Source: Sodaliphilus sp050873765
GTDB taxonomy: Bacteria > Bacteroidota > Bacteroidia > Bacteroidales > Muribaculaceae
Reading direction: 5' to 3'
Assembly (NCBI GenBank): GCA_050873765.1
Contig: JBNMJK010000054.1
Span: 1 to 16,334 of the forward strand
Length of the DNA: 16,334 nt
A program made the position numbers and the translations under genes. Shown in pieces: positions 1 to 7,730 of this stretch. Positions within the stretch are counted from its first letter, which is position 1. Every line of letters starts with the position of its first letter. Below the pieces are notes generated by a model. That model had not been told where the DNA came from. It saw nothing but the letters and a program-made list of their open reading frames with translations, and ran no database searches.

Positions 1-2
1 GC

Positions 3-425
3 AAGAATCTAAGTCCTGTGGCCAACGACAGTTGTGTGGAATTCTTTCTCAAAACGCCTTTAAGCGAGGAGTATTGGAATTTTGAGTTTAACTGCATCGG
101 TGCTGTAAACGCCAGCCATCGCGTCACGCGCCCAAATGCCATACGCCTTACCGATGAAGAAATAGCATCAATTAAGCGCTACACATCATGCGGAACCGAG
201 CCTTTTGGTGAAAAAGAAGGCATTCACACCTGGACTTTAACCATTGCTATCCCATTGGCCCTAATAGGATTAGAAAGCAAGTGCAAGCCTTCACACATCA
301 TGGGCAACTTCTACAAATGTGCTGGTAAGTCGTCACATCCTCATTATTTATCTTGGGCGCCCATCAAGTCAGAGAAACCTAATTTCCACCTACCCGAATT
401 TTTCGGCAAAATCTTTTTAGACTAA
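3..425 (+). CDS. Carbohydrate-binding family 9-like protein, 5'-truncated (C-terminal part)
   Basis: The reading frame is open to the left edge of the window (codons for K-N-L-S-P-V before A-N-D-S-C), so the GTG at 18 is an internal Val and not a start; only the last ~140 residues are present. The stretch NLSPVANDSCVEFFL is typical of the CBM9-like/DOMON beta-sandwich proteins of Bacteroidetes, in which an acidic residue followed by S-C-V-E-F-F lies on a core strand. The later W-T-L-T-I-A-I-P-L, M-G-N-F-Y-K-C and L-S-W-A-P-I segments fit the same fold. Such proteins are thought to bind sugars or act as accessory domains, but the substrate cannot be told from this part. It ends with TAA at 423-425. 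There is no clear terminator in the 172 bp before dnaE, which has its own promoter, so I infer the two are separate units. Confidence 0.72.
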   Translation, partial: KNLSPVANDSCVEFFLKTPLSEEYWNFEFNCIGAVNASHRVTRPNAIRLTDEEIASIKRYTSCGTEPFGEKEGIHTWTLTIAIPLALIGLESKCKPSHIMGNFYKCAGKSSHPHYLSWAPIKSEKPNFHLPEFFGKIFLD

Positions 426-530
426 GCACACATTCTATCTATCAAACCAGCGCCCCCAAAAAGGCACAACATTAGTTACAATAAAGAGACCTTAAAAAAG
501 GCGAATTGTTAATAAATTCGGTGCGCATTT

Positions 531-562
531 TTTGAATAGGTGGCATGAAATGTGTAATTTTG
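531..562 (+). promoter_or_regulatory. Bacteroidetes-type promoter of dnaE
   Basis: TTTG at 531-534 is followed after 20 bp by TAATTTTG at 555-562, an exact match to the TAnnTTTG -7 element of the primary Bacteroidetes sigma factor with the usual spacing. It places transcription initiation near 568-570 and leaves a leader of ~30 nt before the ATG at 598. This decides the dnaE start: the upstream in-frame codons (TTG 532, ATG 550) lie inside the promoter and could not be translated from this transcript. Confidence 0.7.
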
Positions 563-597
563 AATTTCAATCAATTCTGAATATTCTGCATTTTTCA

Positions 598-3500
598 ATG
601 GAACCATTTGTTCATTTACACGTCCACAGCGACTTCTCCGTGCTTGACGGGAAATCTAAAATACCCACACTCGTAGATATGGCCATAGCCGATGGTATGA
701 AAGGCATGGCACTCACCGACCACGGCGTGATGTACGGAATAAAGGAGTTTTCCGACTACTGCGCTAAAGTGAATAAATCACGCAAAAAGGAGGGACTTGA
801 ACCATTCAAGCCTATCCTTGGCTGCGAAATGTATGTAGCACACGGGAAGAAAGAAGAGAAAACTAAAGGCAACTACCACTTGATAGTGCTGGCAAAGAAC
901 TATAATGGCTACAAAAACCTCATCAAACTTGTGAGTAGGGCATGGGTAGATGGCTTTTACTATCGCGCACGCACCGATCGTGAAGACCTTGAAAGGTATC
1001 ACGAAGATCTCATTGTGTGCTCGGCGTGTATTGGCGGAGAAATCCCCAAAAAAATCTTAGCCGGCGATATTGCAGGAGCAGAAGAGGCCTGCCGGTGGTA
1101 CCACAATGTGTTTGGCGACGACTTTTACCTTGAGCTTCAGCGCCATGAGGTAAAAGACCCCAATGTGCTGGCGAATAGGGAAACGTTTACGCTTCAAGAG
1201 CAGGTGAACAAGGAGCTCATTCCTATGGCCAAGCGCGAGGGGATAAAACTGATATGCACCAACGATGTTCACTTTGAGAAGAAGGAATATGCCGAGGCAC
1301 ACGACATACTGCTGTGTATAGGCACGGCCTCCGACTACGACGACCCCAACCGCATGAGGTATTCAAAAGAAGAATATCTCAAATCGCAGGCTGAAATGAA
1401 CGAGGTGTTTCACGATGTGCCCGAAGCGCTGTCAAACACGCTTGAGATTTTAGACAAAGTGGAGGTTTACAGCATTGAGCATGGTCCTATCATGCCTAAC
1501 TTCCCCATTCCTGAAGATTTTGGCACCGAAGACGACATCAGAAAGAAGTATTCGGAAGACGACTTGCTTAAGGAATTCTCTTCCGATGAAAAAGGCAACA
1601 ATACGCTGCCTCGCGAAGATGGCCTAAAAAAAATTGAATCGCTCGGTGGTTTCGACAAGGTTTACCGCATCAAGTTTGAAGCTGAATACCTAAAAAAATT
1701 AGCCTACGACGGAGCTAAAAAGCTTTACGGCGATCCCATACCTGCCCATGTTCTGGAGCAAGTGGACTTTGAACTCCATGTGATGAAGACCATGGGTTTC
1801 CCTGGCTACTTCCTGATTGTGTCGGACTTCATTAAAGCGGCTCGAAATGAACTTGGCGTGATTGTGGGCCCGGGGCGTGGATCTGCGGCAGGTTCCACTG
1901 TGGCATATTGCTTAGGCATCACAAAGATTGACCCCTTGAAATACGACTTGCTGTTTGAGCGTTTTCTCAACCCCGACCGTGTGAACCTGCCTGATATCGA
2001 TACCGACTTTGATGATGACGGCAGAAAGCTGGTGCTTAAGTGGGTGATGGACAAGTATGGACATGAGAACTGCGCACATATCATCACCTATGGCGCTATG
2101 GCCACCAAAAACTCCATCAAGGATGTGGCACGGGTGATGAAGCTGCCATTAGACAAGGCTAATGCACTCTGCAAAGCTATTCCTGACCGACTTCCAGACG
2201 GTGCCAAGATGAATTTAGGCAACGCCATCAAATACACGCCCGAACTGTCGGCAGCCGAGCAGTCGGCCGACCCGATTGAGCGAAACACGATCAAATACGC
2301 CCGGCAATTGGAAGGCACAACACGAAACACGGGCATACACGCCTGTGGATTCATCATCTGTGCAAACCCAATCAGCGACTGGGTGCCAGCTTCCACTGCT
2401 CCCGACCCTGATTTCGAAGATGAGCGCACTATGCTCACCCAATACGACGGACACGTCATTGAGTCAACCGGCCTGATCAAGATGGACTTTTTAGGACTTA
2501 AAACGCTTTCGGAGCTCAAGGAAGCGGTCAAGAATGTGAAGCTGTCAAGGGGCATTGATGTGGATATCGACAACATACCTATCGACGACGAACTTACTTA
2601 TCAGCTCTATCAAAAAGGGCAGACGGTGGGCACTTTCCAGTTTGAGTCGGCTGGTATGCAGAAATATTTGCGTGAGCTTCACCCCACCGTGTTTGAAGAC
2701 CTCATCGCAATGAACGCCCTCTACCGTCCAGGGCCTATGGACTACATTCCCGACTTCATTAAGCGTAAGCACGATCCATCTCTTATATCCTACGATATTC
2801 CTATCATGGAAAAATATCTGAAGGACACCTATGGCATCACCGTTTACCAAGAGCAAGTGATGCTTTTGTCGCGCTTGCTGGCCAACTTCACACGTGGCGA
2901 GAGTGATGCGCTGCGTAAGGCTATGGGTAAGAAGAAAAAGGACATCGTGGATCAAATGAAGCCTAAGTTTATTGAACAAGGAAAGGCCAACGGCCACGAT
3001 CCCGCTATTCTTGAAAAAATCTGGTCGGACTGGGAAAAGTTTGCATCTTATGCGTTCAACAAATCCCACGCCACCTGCTATTCGTGGGTAGCCTACCAAA
3101 CAGGCTATATGAAAGCCCACTACCCAGCCGAGTTTATGGCGGCGATCATGACGCGCCGTAAAAACGACATTAAGGAAATCACTAAGCTGATGGACGAATG
3201 TAAGTCGATGGGCATTGCTACACTCGGTCCCGACATCAACGAGAGTTTTGCCAACTTTGGTGCGAACAAAAAAGGTGAAATACGCTTTGGCTTGGCGGCT
3301 ATCAAGGGTGTGCCTACGGCAGCCGTAGAAGCCTTGATCAAGGAAAGAACAGAGAATGGCCCATTCCAGTCGATTTTCGACTTACTTGAGCGGATTGACT
3401 TGTCGTCATTCAATAAGAAAGCCCTTGAGTGCTTTGCTCTTGCCGGAGCGCTCGACAGCTTCTCCGACGTAAGCAGAGAGGCCTATTTCTACGAAAACGA

Positions 3501-4278
3501 AAACGGAAGACGCTTCTCAGATATCCTGATAAACTATGCTAAGAATTTCCACGACGAGAAATCTAATTCAACTGGGACGCTGTTTGGCGACGCTGAGGAG
3601 GTAGCGATAGCTAAACCTGCTATTCCAACCCCAGAGAAATGGAGCGATCTATACAGGCTCAACCAAGAGAAAGACCTGGTGGGCATCTACCTGTCGGCGC
3701 ACCCGTTAGACCAGTACTATCTGGAACTCACCTACGGCTGCAATACAAAGCTGGCCGATATGGACCAAGCCATGACGGATCAGGGCAAGGAAATCACCTT
3801 TGGCGGTCTGGTCACCTCTTACGAGGAAAAGGAAGCCCGCTCAGGCAACAAATACGGCAAAATCGTCATTGAAGACTACTCCGGGAAATATGAGTTGATG
3901 CTATTTGGCAACAACTATATCGACTACAACAAATTTGGCATCAAAGGGCTCGCCATCATGGTGAAGGGATCTTTCAAGAAAGGGCGCTTTAACGACAGAG
4001 TGAACCTGAACATCGCCAGCATCACTCCTTTGGAGGAGGTGAAAGGAAAATTGATATCTGGCATCACCATTCAAGTGCCAGAACAACGGCTGAAAGAGCT
4101 GTATGTACTGAAAGAATTATTGACCGACTCCACAGAAAATCGCTGTCAACTCAATTTCAGAATCTTTACTGAAAACCATGGGCAGCATGTGGATATGCGC
4201 TCGCTGTATAAGATTCCAGTCAATAAAAACATTATCAGGACACTTGACGATATGGAATTAAAGTTCAGCATCAACTAA
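598..4278 (+). CDS. dnaE: DNA polymerase III subunit alpha
   Basis: This is the replicative C-family polymerase, 1226 residues from ATG 598, slightly longer than the E. coli enzyme. The start was chosen because M-E-P-F-V-H-L-H-V-H is the usual N-terminus of the family and upstream starts fall in the promoter. In order: a PHP domain with metal-binding-type histidines (VHLHVHSDFS, residues 5-14; TDHG with His42); the palm with the catalytic PDIDTDF at 465-471 and the third acidic residue Asp630 in KMDFLGLKTL; a fingers/tandem-HhH region with A-L-Y-R-P-G-P-M-D-Y; a C-terminal OB fold (I-T-F-G-G-L-V-T-S-Y-E); and an extended tail. The segment T-G-T-L-F-G-D (992-998) resembles an internal clamp-binding motif, which is an inference. 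trxA follows 49 nt downstream on the same strand and is probably cotranscribed. Nothing suggests a pseudogene. Confidence 0.97.
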   Translation: MEPFVHLHVHSDFSVLDGKSKIPTLVDMAIADGMKGMALTDHGVMYGIKEFSDYCAKVNKSRKKEGLEPFKPILGCEMYVAHGKKEEKTKGNYHLIVLAKNYNGYKNLIKLVSRAWVDGFYYRARTDREDLERYHEDLIVCSACIGGEIPKKILAGDIAGAEEACRWYHNVFGDDFYLELQRHEVKDPNVLANRETFTLQEQVNKELIPMAKREGIKLICTNDVHFEKKEYAEAHDILLCIGTASDYDDPNRMRYSKEEYLKSQAEMNEVFHDVPEALSNTLEILDKVEVYSIEHGPIMPNFPIPEDFGTEDDIRKKYSEDDLLKEFSSDEKGNNTLPREDGLKKIESLGGFDKVYRIKFEAEYLKKLAYDGAKKLYGDPIPAHVLEQVDFELHVMKTMGFPGYFLIVSDFIKAARNELGVIVGPGRGSAAGSTVAYCLGITKIDPLKYDLLFERFLNPDRVNLPDIDTDFDDDGRKLVLKWVMDKYGHENCAHIITYGAMATKNSIKDVARVMKLPLDKANALCKAIPDRLPDGAKMNLGNAIKYTPELSAAEQSADPIERNTIKYARQLEGTTRNTGIHACGFIICANPISDWVPASTAPDPDFEDERTMLTQYDGHVIESTGLIKMDFLGLKTLSELKEAVKNVKLSRGIDVDIDNIPIDDELTYQLYQKGQTVGTFQFESAGMQKYLRELHPTVFEDLIAMNALYRPGPMDYIPDFIKRKHDPSLISYDIPIMEKYLKDTYGITVYQEQVMLLSRLLANFTRGESDALRKAMGKKKKDIVDQMKPKFIEQGKANGHDPAILEKIWSDWEKFASYAFNKSHATCYSWVAYQTGYMKAHYPAEFMAAIMTRRKNDIKEITKLMDECKSMGIATLGPDINESFANFGANKKGEIRFGLAAIKGVPTAAVEALIKERTENGPFQSIFDLLERIDLSSFNKKALECFALAGALDSFSDVSREAYFYENENGRRFSDILINYAKNFHDEKSNSTGTLFGDAEEVAIAKPAIPTPEKWSDLYRLNQEKDLVGIYLSAHPLDQYYLELTYGCNTKLADMDQAMTDQGKEITFGGLVTSYEEKEARSGNKYGKIVIEDYSGKYELMLFGNNYIDYNKFGIKGLAIMVKGSFKKGRFNDRVNLNIASITPLEEVKGKLISGITIQVPEQRLKELYVLKELLTDSTENRCQLNFRIFTENHGQHVDMRSLYKIPVNKNIIRTLDDMELKFSIN

Positions 4279-4327
4279 TTAAATAAAGAATATTTATTCA
4301 ACTTTATAACATCAAAAAAAATTAGAT

Positions 4328-4642
4328 ATGGCTTTTGTATTTAACGACGAGAATGCTAAGCAAGCAATAGAATCAGGCAAACCTGTAGTGATTGATTTCT
4401 GGGCAGAATGGTGTGGACCATGCAAGCACATCGCACCTTTTGTTGAGGAACTGGCGCAAGAATTCGACGGTAAGGTACTGATCGGCAAGTATGACGTGGA
4501 CGAGGGTAATGACCTGGCTGTGGATTTCGGCATCCGCAGCATTCCCACATTGCTGTTTTTCAAGAATGGTGAGTTGGTGAACCGCCACGTGGGCTCCACT
4601 ACCAAAGACGACCTCAAAAGCAAAATTGAGGCTCTTCTTTAG
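4328..4642 (+). CDS. trxA: Thioredoxin
   Basis: A 104-residue cytoplasmic thioredoxin with no signal peptide. The redox site W-C-G-P-C-K is at residues 28-33 (Cys29 and Cys32), preceded by V-V-I-D-F-W-A-E, and the cis-proline is Pro73 in R-S-I-P-T. The buried Asp of the family is Asp23, and G-E-L-V-N-R-H-V-G supplies the last strand. Its length is normal for a single-domain TrxA. It acts as a protein disulfide reductant, presumably recycled by a thioredoxin reductase outside this window. It follows dnaE by 49 nt containing only AT-rich sequence and a weak all-A/T hairpin (4282-4298), so cotranscription with dnaE is likely. The stop is TAG, which shows that the host reads TAG as termination. 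Confidence 0.96.
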   Translation: MAFVFNDENAKQAIESGKPVVIDFWAEWCGPCKHIAPFVEELAQEFDGKVLIGKYDVDEGNDLAVDFGIRSIPTLLFFKNGELVNRHVGSTTKDDLKSKIEALL

Positions 4643-4759
4643 TTGAAAGTGTCAGAAAATTCACAAGATTACCCTGAACCAAGTTTTTTTGCCCAATAAA
4701 TTAGCTCAAAAGCAAAAAAAATTGTAAATTCGAATGTTGAATTTTCTAATTACTTTCAA
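4643..4759. repeat. Imperfect 117-bp palindrome filling the trxA-galK gap
   Basis: The left end TTGAAAGT (4643-4650) and AGAAAATT (4654-4661) are exact inverse complements of ACTTTCAA (4752-4759) and AATTTTCT (4740-4747), separated by 3 and 4 unpaired bases. Deeper inside, CAAGTTTTTTTGC (4680-4692) pairs with GCAAAAAAAATTG (4712-4724) at 12 of 13 positions around a 19-nt loop. The palindrome begins immediately after the trxA stop codon and ends 14 nt before the galK ATG. It could be a MITE-like insertion, an RNA structure that separates or regulates galK, or a processing site. No T-tract follows the outer stem, so it is not a classical terminator. Confidence 0.7.
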
Positions 4760-4773
4760 ATACTAAATTGATA

Positions 4774-5910
4774 ATGACAAAAGACGAACTTAAGGCAATA
4801 TTTACCGAACGGTTTTCCACAACTCCCATATTATATGCTTCAGCTGGGCGCATCAATTTAATTGGTGAGCACACCGACTATAATGGCGGCTTTGTGTTCC
4901 CTGGCGCTATCGACAAATACATCATGGCCGCAATCAATGTTAATGGCACCGACAAGGTGAGGCTATTTTCTGTGGACATGAACGGATACACCGAATTTGG
5001 CTTGCGCGAAGAAGACAAGCCCTCCGAGCAATGGGCTTGCTATGTGTTTGGTGTGTGCCGCGAGATTTTAAAGCGAGGATTTGAAGTGAAGGGATTTGAT
5101 GCCGTGTTTGCTGGCAATGTGCCATTAGGTGCGGGCCTTTCGTCATCGGCTGCGCTTGAGTCATGCTTTGCTTTTGCGCTCAACGATATGTTTAACGAAA
5201 ACAAAATCGACAAGTTTGAGCTTGCAAAGATTGGGCAATCCACCGAGCACAACTATTGTGGCGTGAACTGTGGCATTATGGATCAATTTGCCTCTGTTTT
5301 CGGCAAGAAAGATTGCCTCATGAGGCTTGATTGCCGGTCGCTTGAATATGAGTACTTCCCATTTAAGCCCGTAGGCTATAAATTAGTGCTCGTCAACTCG
5401 CAAGTGAAGCACGAGCTTGTGGATTCGCCCTACAACAAACGACGCGAATCGTGCGAGCGTGTGGCTAAAACTCTGGGCGTGGACACCCTGCGTGATGCCG
5501 ATATGGATATGCTTGAGGCTGCCAAAGCTAAAATCAGCGAAGAAGACTACAAGAGGGCCGTGTATGTGATAGGTGAGAAGCAACGCGTGCTCGATGTGTG
5601 CGACGCTCTTGAAAAGGGCGACTACGAAACAGTGGGTGAGCGCATGTATGAAACACACCACGGACTTTCCAGGGACTACGAGGTGAGTTGCGAAGAACTC
5701 GACTTCCTCAACGACTTGGCCAAGGAGTGTGGCGTGACAGGATCACGCATCATGGGCGGTGGATTCGGTGGCTGCACCATCAATCTTGTGAAAGAAGACC
5801 TGTACCAAACTTTTGTGGATACGGCAAAAAGTAAATTCAAAGCCAAATATGGTATCGACCCCATCATTATTGATGTGGTGATCAGCGATGGCGCACACAA
5901 AGTAGAATAG
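4774..5910 (+). CDS. galK: Galactokinase
   Basis: A GHMP-family kinase of 378 residues that phosphorylates alpha-D-galactose at C1 with ATP, the first committed Leloir step, in the cytoplasm. The galactokinase signature G-R-I-N-L-I-G-E-H-T-D-Y-N-G-G is at residues 25-39 (catalytic-type Arg26). The GHMP ATP loop P-L-G-A-G-L-S-S-S-A-A-L-E is at 117-129. The predicted catalytic base is Asp170 in C-G-I-M-D-Q-F, and the C-terminal G-G-G-F-G-G-C-T motif is present. ATG 4774 is preferred over TTG 4768 because it gives a conventional N-terminus (M-T-K-D-E-L). It lies just after the palindrome filling the upstream gap, and the nucleotidyltransferase gene follows after 43 nt without a terminator, which suggests an operon. 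No galT or galE is visible. The stop codon is TAG. Confidence 0.96.
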   Translation: MTKDELKAIFTERFSTTPILYASAGRINLIGEHTDYNGGFVFPGAIDKYIMAAINVNGTDKVRLFSVDMNGYTEFGLREEDKPSEQWACYVFGVCREILKRGFEVKGFDAVFAGNVPLGAGLSSSAALESCFAFALNDMFNENKIDKFELAKIGQSTEHNYCGVNCGIMDQFASVFGKKDCLMRLDCRSLEYEYFPFKPVGYKLVLVNSQVKHELVDSPYNKRRESCERVAKTLGVDTLRDADMDMLEAAKAKISEEDYKRAVYVIGEKQRVLDVCDALEKGDYETVGERMYETHHGLSRDYEVSCEELDFLNDLAKECGVTGSRIMGGGFGGCTINLVKEDLYQTFVDTAKSKFKAKYGIDPIIIDVVISDGAHKVE

Positions 5911-5953
5911 TATAAAATACACAATCAACTTTTTAAATACATCTAACAAAATT

Positions 5954-6862
5954 ATGTCAAAACCAACTTTATTTGTTCTCGCCGCCGGCATGGGAAGCCG
6001 ATATGGCGGTTTGAAACAGCTCGACGGTCTGGGACCTCACGGCGAAACTATTATGGACTATTCCATCTACGATGCCATAAAAAGTGGCTTCGGTAAGGTG
6101 GTGTTCGTTATCCGCAAAGATTTTGAAGAAGATTTCCGCTCCAAAATTCTGTCGAAATATGAAAATCATATTCTCACAGAGGTAGTTTTCCAGTCGATTA
6201 ACGACCTTCCAGAAGGCTTCACTTGTCCTGCCGACCGCACAAAGCCCTGGGGCACAAACCATGCCTTAATGATGGGAAAATGTGTAATCAATGAGCCTTT
6301 TGCCATCATCAACAGCGACGACTATTACGGACGTAACAGTTTTGAGGTGATGGCCAAGGAATTGATGAACCTGGAAGAAGGCTCTACCAATAAGTACTCT
6401 ATGGTAGGCTTCAAAGTGGGCAACACTTTGAGCGAAAGCGGCACGGTGTCGCGCGGAGTTTGTGAGAAGAATGGCGACTACCTCACTGGCGTAGTGGAGC
6501 GCACAAGCATCGGCTACAATGCCGACCACAAAATTTCGTTTGTCGATGAGAATGGAAAAGAACAAATTCTCGACCCCGACACACCAGTGTCGATGAACTT
6601 CTGGGGTTTCACACCGGATTACTTCAAATATAGTGAAGAATACTTCGTGAAATTCCTCAAAGAGAACATCAACACTCCTAAAAGCGAATTCTTCATTCCT
6701 ACGCTTATCAACGAACTGGTAAAAAAGGGCATCGCTTCTGTGAAAGTGCTCAATACAGAGTCGAAATGGTTTGGTGTAACTTACAGCCAAGACCGCCAAG
6801 GCGTAGTCGATAAATTTGCCGAACTCCATGCAGAAGGCGTTTACCCCGAAAAAATGTTCTAA
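5954..6862 (+). CDS. Nucleotidyltransferase family protein (sugar-1-phosphate nucleotidyltransferase-like)
   Basis: A 302-residue protein of the NTP-transferase (GT-A-like Rossmann) superfamily. The N-terminal nucleotide loop is A-A-G-M-G-S-R-Y-G-G-L-K-Q (residues 10-22), a variant of the G-x-G-T-R signature of NDP-sugar pyrophosphorylases. P-W-G-T-N-H-A-L (98-105) resembles the substrate loop, and I-I-N-S-D-D-Y-Y-G contains the metal-binding-type Asp121/Asp122. F-W-G-F-T-P follows in the second half. Family knowledge supports transfer of a nucleotide to a phosphorylated small molecule, usually a sugar-1-phosphate; the exact substrate cannot be read from the sequence. The spacing of 43 nt from galK suggests a functional link to galactose-1-phosphate or a related sugar (inference). 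An intrinsic terminator follows 27 nt after the stop. Confidence 0.82.
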   Translation: MSKPTLFVLAAGMGSRYGGLKQLDGLGPHGETIMDYSIYDAIKSGFGKVVFVIRKDFEEDFRSKILSKYENHILTEVVFQSINDLPEGFTCPADRTKPWGTNHALMMGKCVINEPFAIINSDDYYGRNSFEVMAKELMNLEEGSTNKYSMVGFKVGNTLSESGTVSRGVCEKNGDYLTGVVERTSIGYNADHKISFVDENGKEQILDPDTPVSMNFWGFTPDYFKYSEEYFVKFLKENINTPKSEFFIPTLINELVKKGIASVKVLNTESKWFGVTYSQDRQGVVDKFAELHAEGVYPEKMF

Positions 6863-6888
6863 TTTAGCATATACATTAACACAAACAG

Positions 6889-6925
6889 AGGAGGGTGCAT
6901 CATTTTGGCACACCCTCCTTTTTTT
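6889..6925 (+). terminator. Intrinsic terminator after the galK-nucleotidyltransferase unit
   Basis: AGGAGGGTG (6889-6897) and CACCCTCCT (6911-6919) form a perfect 9-bp GC-rich stem around a 13-nt loop, followed by seven consecutive T (6919-6925). It is oriented for the plus strand. It lies between convergent genes, 27 nt upstream of the tyrA stop position, and on the minus strand it is followed only by a broken T-run, so it would be a weaker terminator for the Phe/Tyr operon. Confidence 0.9.
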
Positions 6926-6952
6926 GTGTAGGTTAACAAATTGTGATGTTAC

Positions 6953-7726
6953 TTATTTCAGGTTGTTTCTTACCTCATTGAGGTAGGTGGCCATGGCTTC
7001 GCTGTCTTTATTGTCGATAATAGACTGAAGCCGGTCGAGCTGACTTTTTATCAAATCAAGCTGATGTGAGGTGTGTGGGTTGAAGAGGATTTCCTGCAAC
7101 AGGTAGTCGTCTTCCGACATCAGCCCGCGCGCAATGGCCATGTGGCGCTTGAAAGTGGTGCCTGGCGCATCTTGGTGCTTCATCACGCTCGCAAACACAA
7201 GTGTGCTTGCGAAAGGAATCGACAAAGAATAGGAGATGGTTTCGTCGTGCTCCTCAAAGCTATATTCACACACATGGAGATGCAGCTGATTGTATAAATC
7301 ACGGAAAAACACCTTTCCCAGATGGTCGCTTTCCGTGATGATGATGGCATTTTCATTGCTCAAATTGCTCAGAGAGGCGAAAGTTGGGCCAAACATTGGG
7401 TGGCTGCTCACAAACGGATGGCCGCTTGAGGCGTAAAACTCCGGCAATCCCGTCTTCACCGATGCTATATCAGAAATGATGCAAGAGGGGGGAAGATAGG
7501 GGAGCACTTGATGAAACGCCTCTATCGTGTATTTCACCGTCACGGCGTTGATCATCATCTCTGGCTCAAATGCTTTAATTTCGTCCATTGTGGTAAAGCG
7601 CAACGCATTAAATGTGAATCGCAGTCGCTCCTTGTCGGTGTCGTAAATGGCCACTTCGTGGTTGACGCTCAGTACATCGCAGAAAAACGACCCCATTTTA
7701 CCAGCGCCTAATATCAATATCTTCAT
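6953..7726 (-). CDS. tyrA: Prephenate dehydrogenase
   Basis: 257 residues. It oxidatively decarboxylates prephenate to 4-hydroxyphenylpyruvate, the tyrosine branch, using NAD(P). The Rossmann loop G-A-G-K-M-G is at residues 7-12 with an acidic cofactor-side residue in I-Y-D-T. S-D-I-A-S-V-K (85-91) and the family signature S-H-P-M-F-G-P (108-114) form the active-site region. There is no fused chorismate mutase, unlike the E. coli enzyme; here the mutase is carried by the upstream DAHP synthase fusion. There is no obvious C-terminal ACT domain, so feedback control by Tyr is not evident in this chain. The start ATG lies 4 nt after the stop of the upstream gene, so it is the last cistron of a tightly packed minus-strand operon. 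Confidence 0.92.
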   Translation of the reverse strand: MKILILGAGKMGSFFCDVLSVNHEVAIYDTDKERLRFTFNALRFTTMDEIKAFEPEMMINAVTVKYTIEAFHQVLPYLPPSCIISDIASVKTGLPEFYASSGHPFVSSHPMFGPTFASLSNLSNENAIIITESDHLGKVFFRDLYNQLHLHVCEYSFEEHDETISYSLSIPFASTLVFASVMKHQDAPGTTFKRHMAIARGLMSEDDYLLQEILFNPHTSHQLDLIKSQLDRLQSIIDNKDSEAMATYLNEVRNNLK

Positions 7727-7730
7727 GTCT

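Noticed and set aside
501..533. Hairpin CGAATT/AATTCG followed by a T-run, as a terminator of the CBM9-like gene
   Set aside because: The stem is short and AT-rich, the T-run starts 7 nt after it, and the T-run is part of the dnaE promoter's TTTG element.
2545..3120. 191-codon minus-strand frame within dnaE
   Set aside because: It lies wholly inside the unmistakable dnaE frame on the other strand and shows no protein-family features.
4282..4298. AATAAA/TTTATT hairpin between dnaE and trxA
   Set aside because: It is all A/T, six base pairs, with no T-tract; expected by chance in such sequence.
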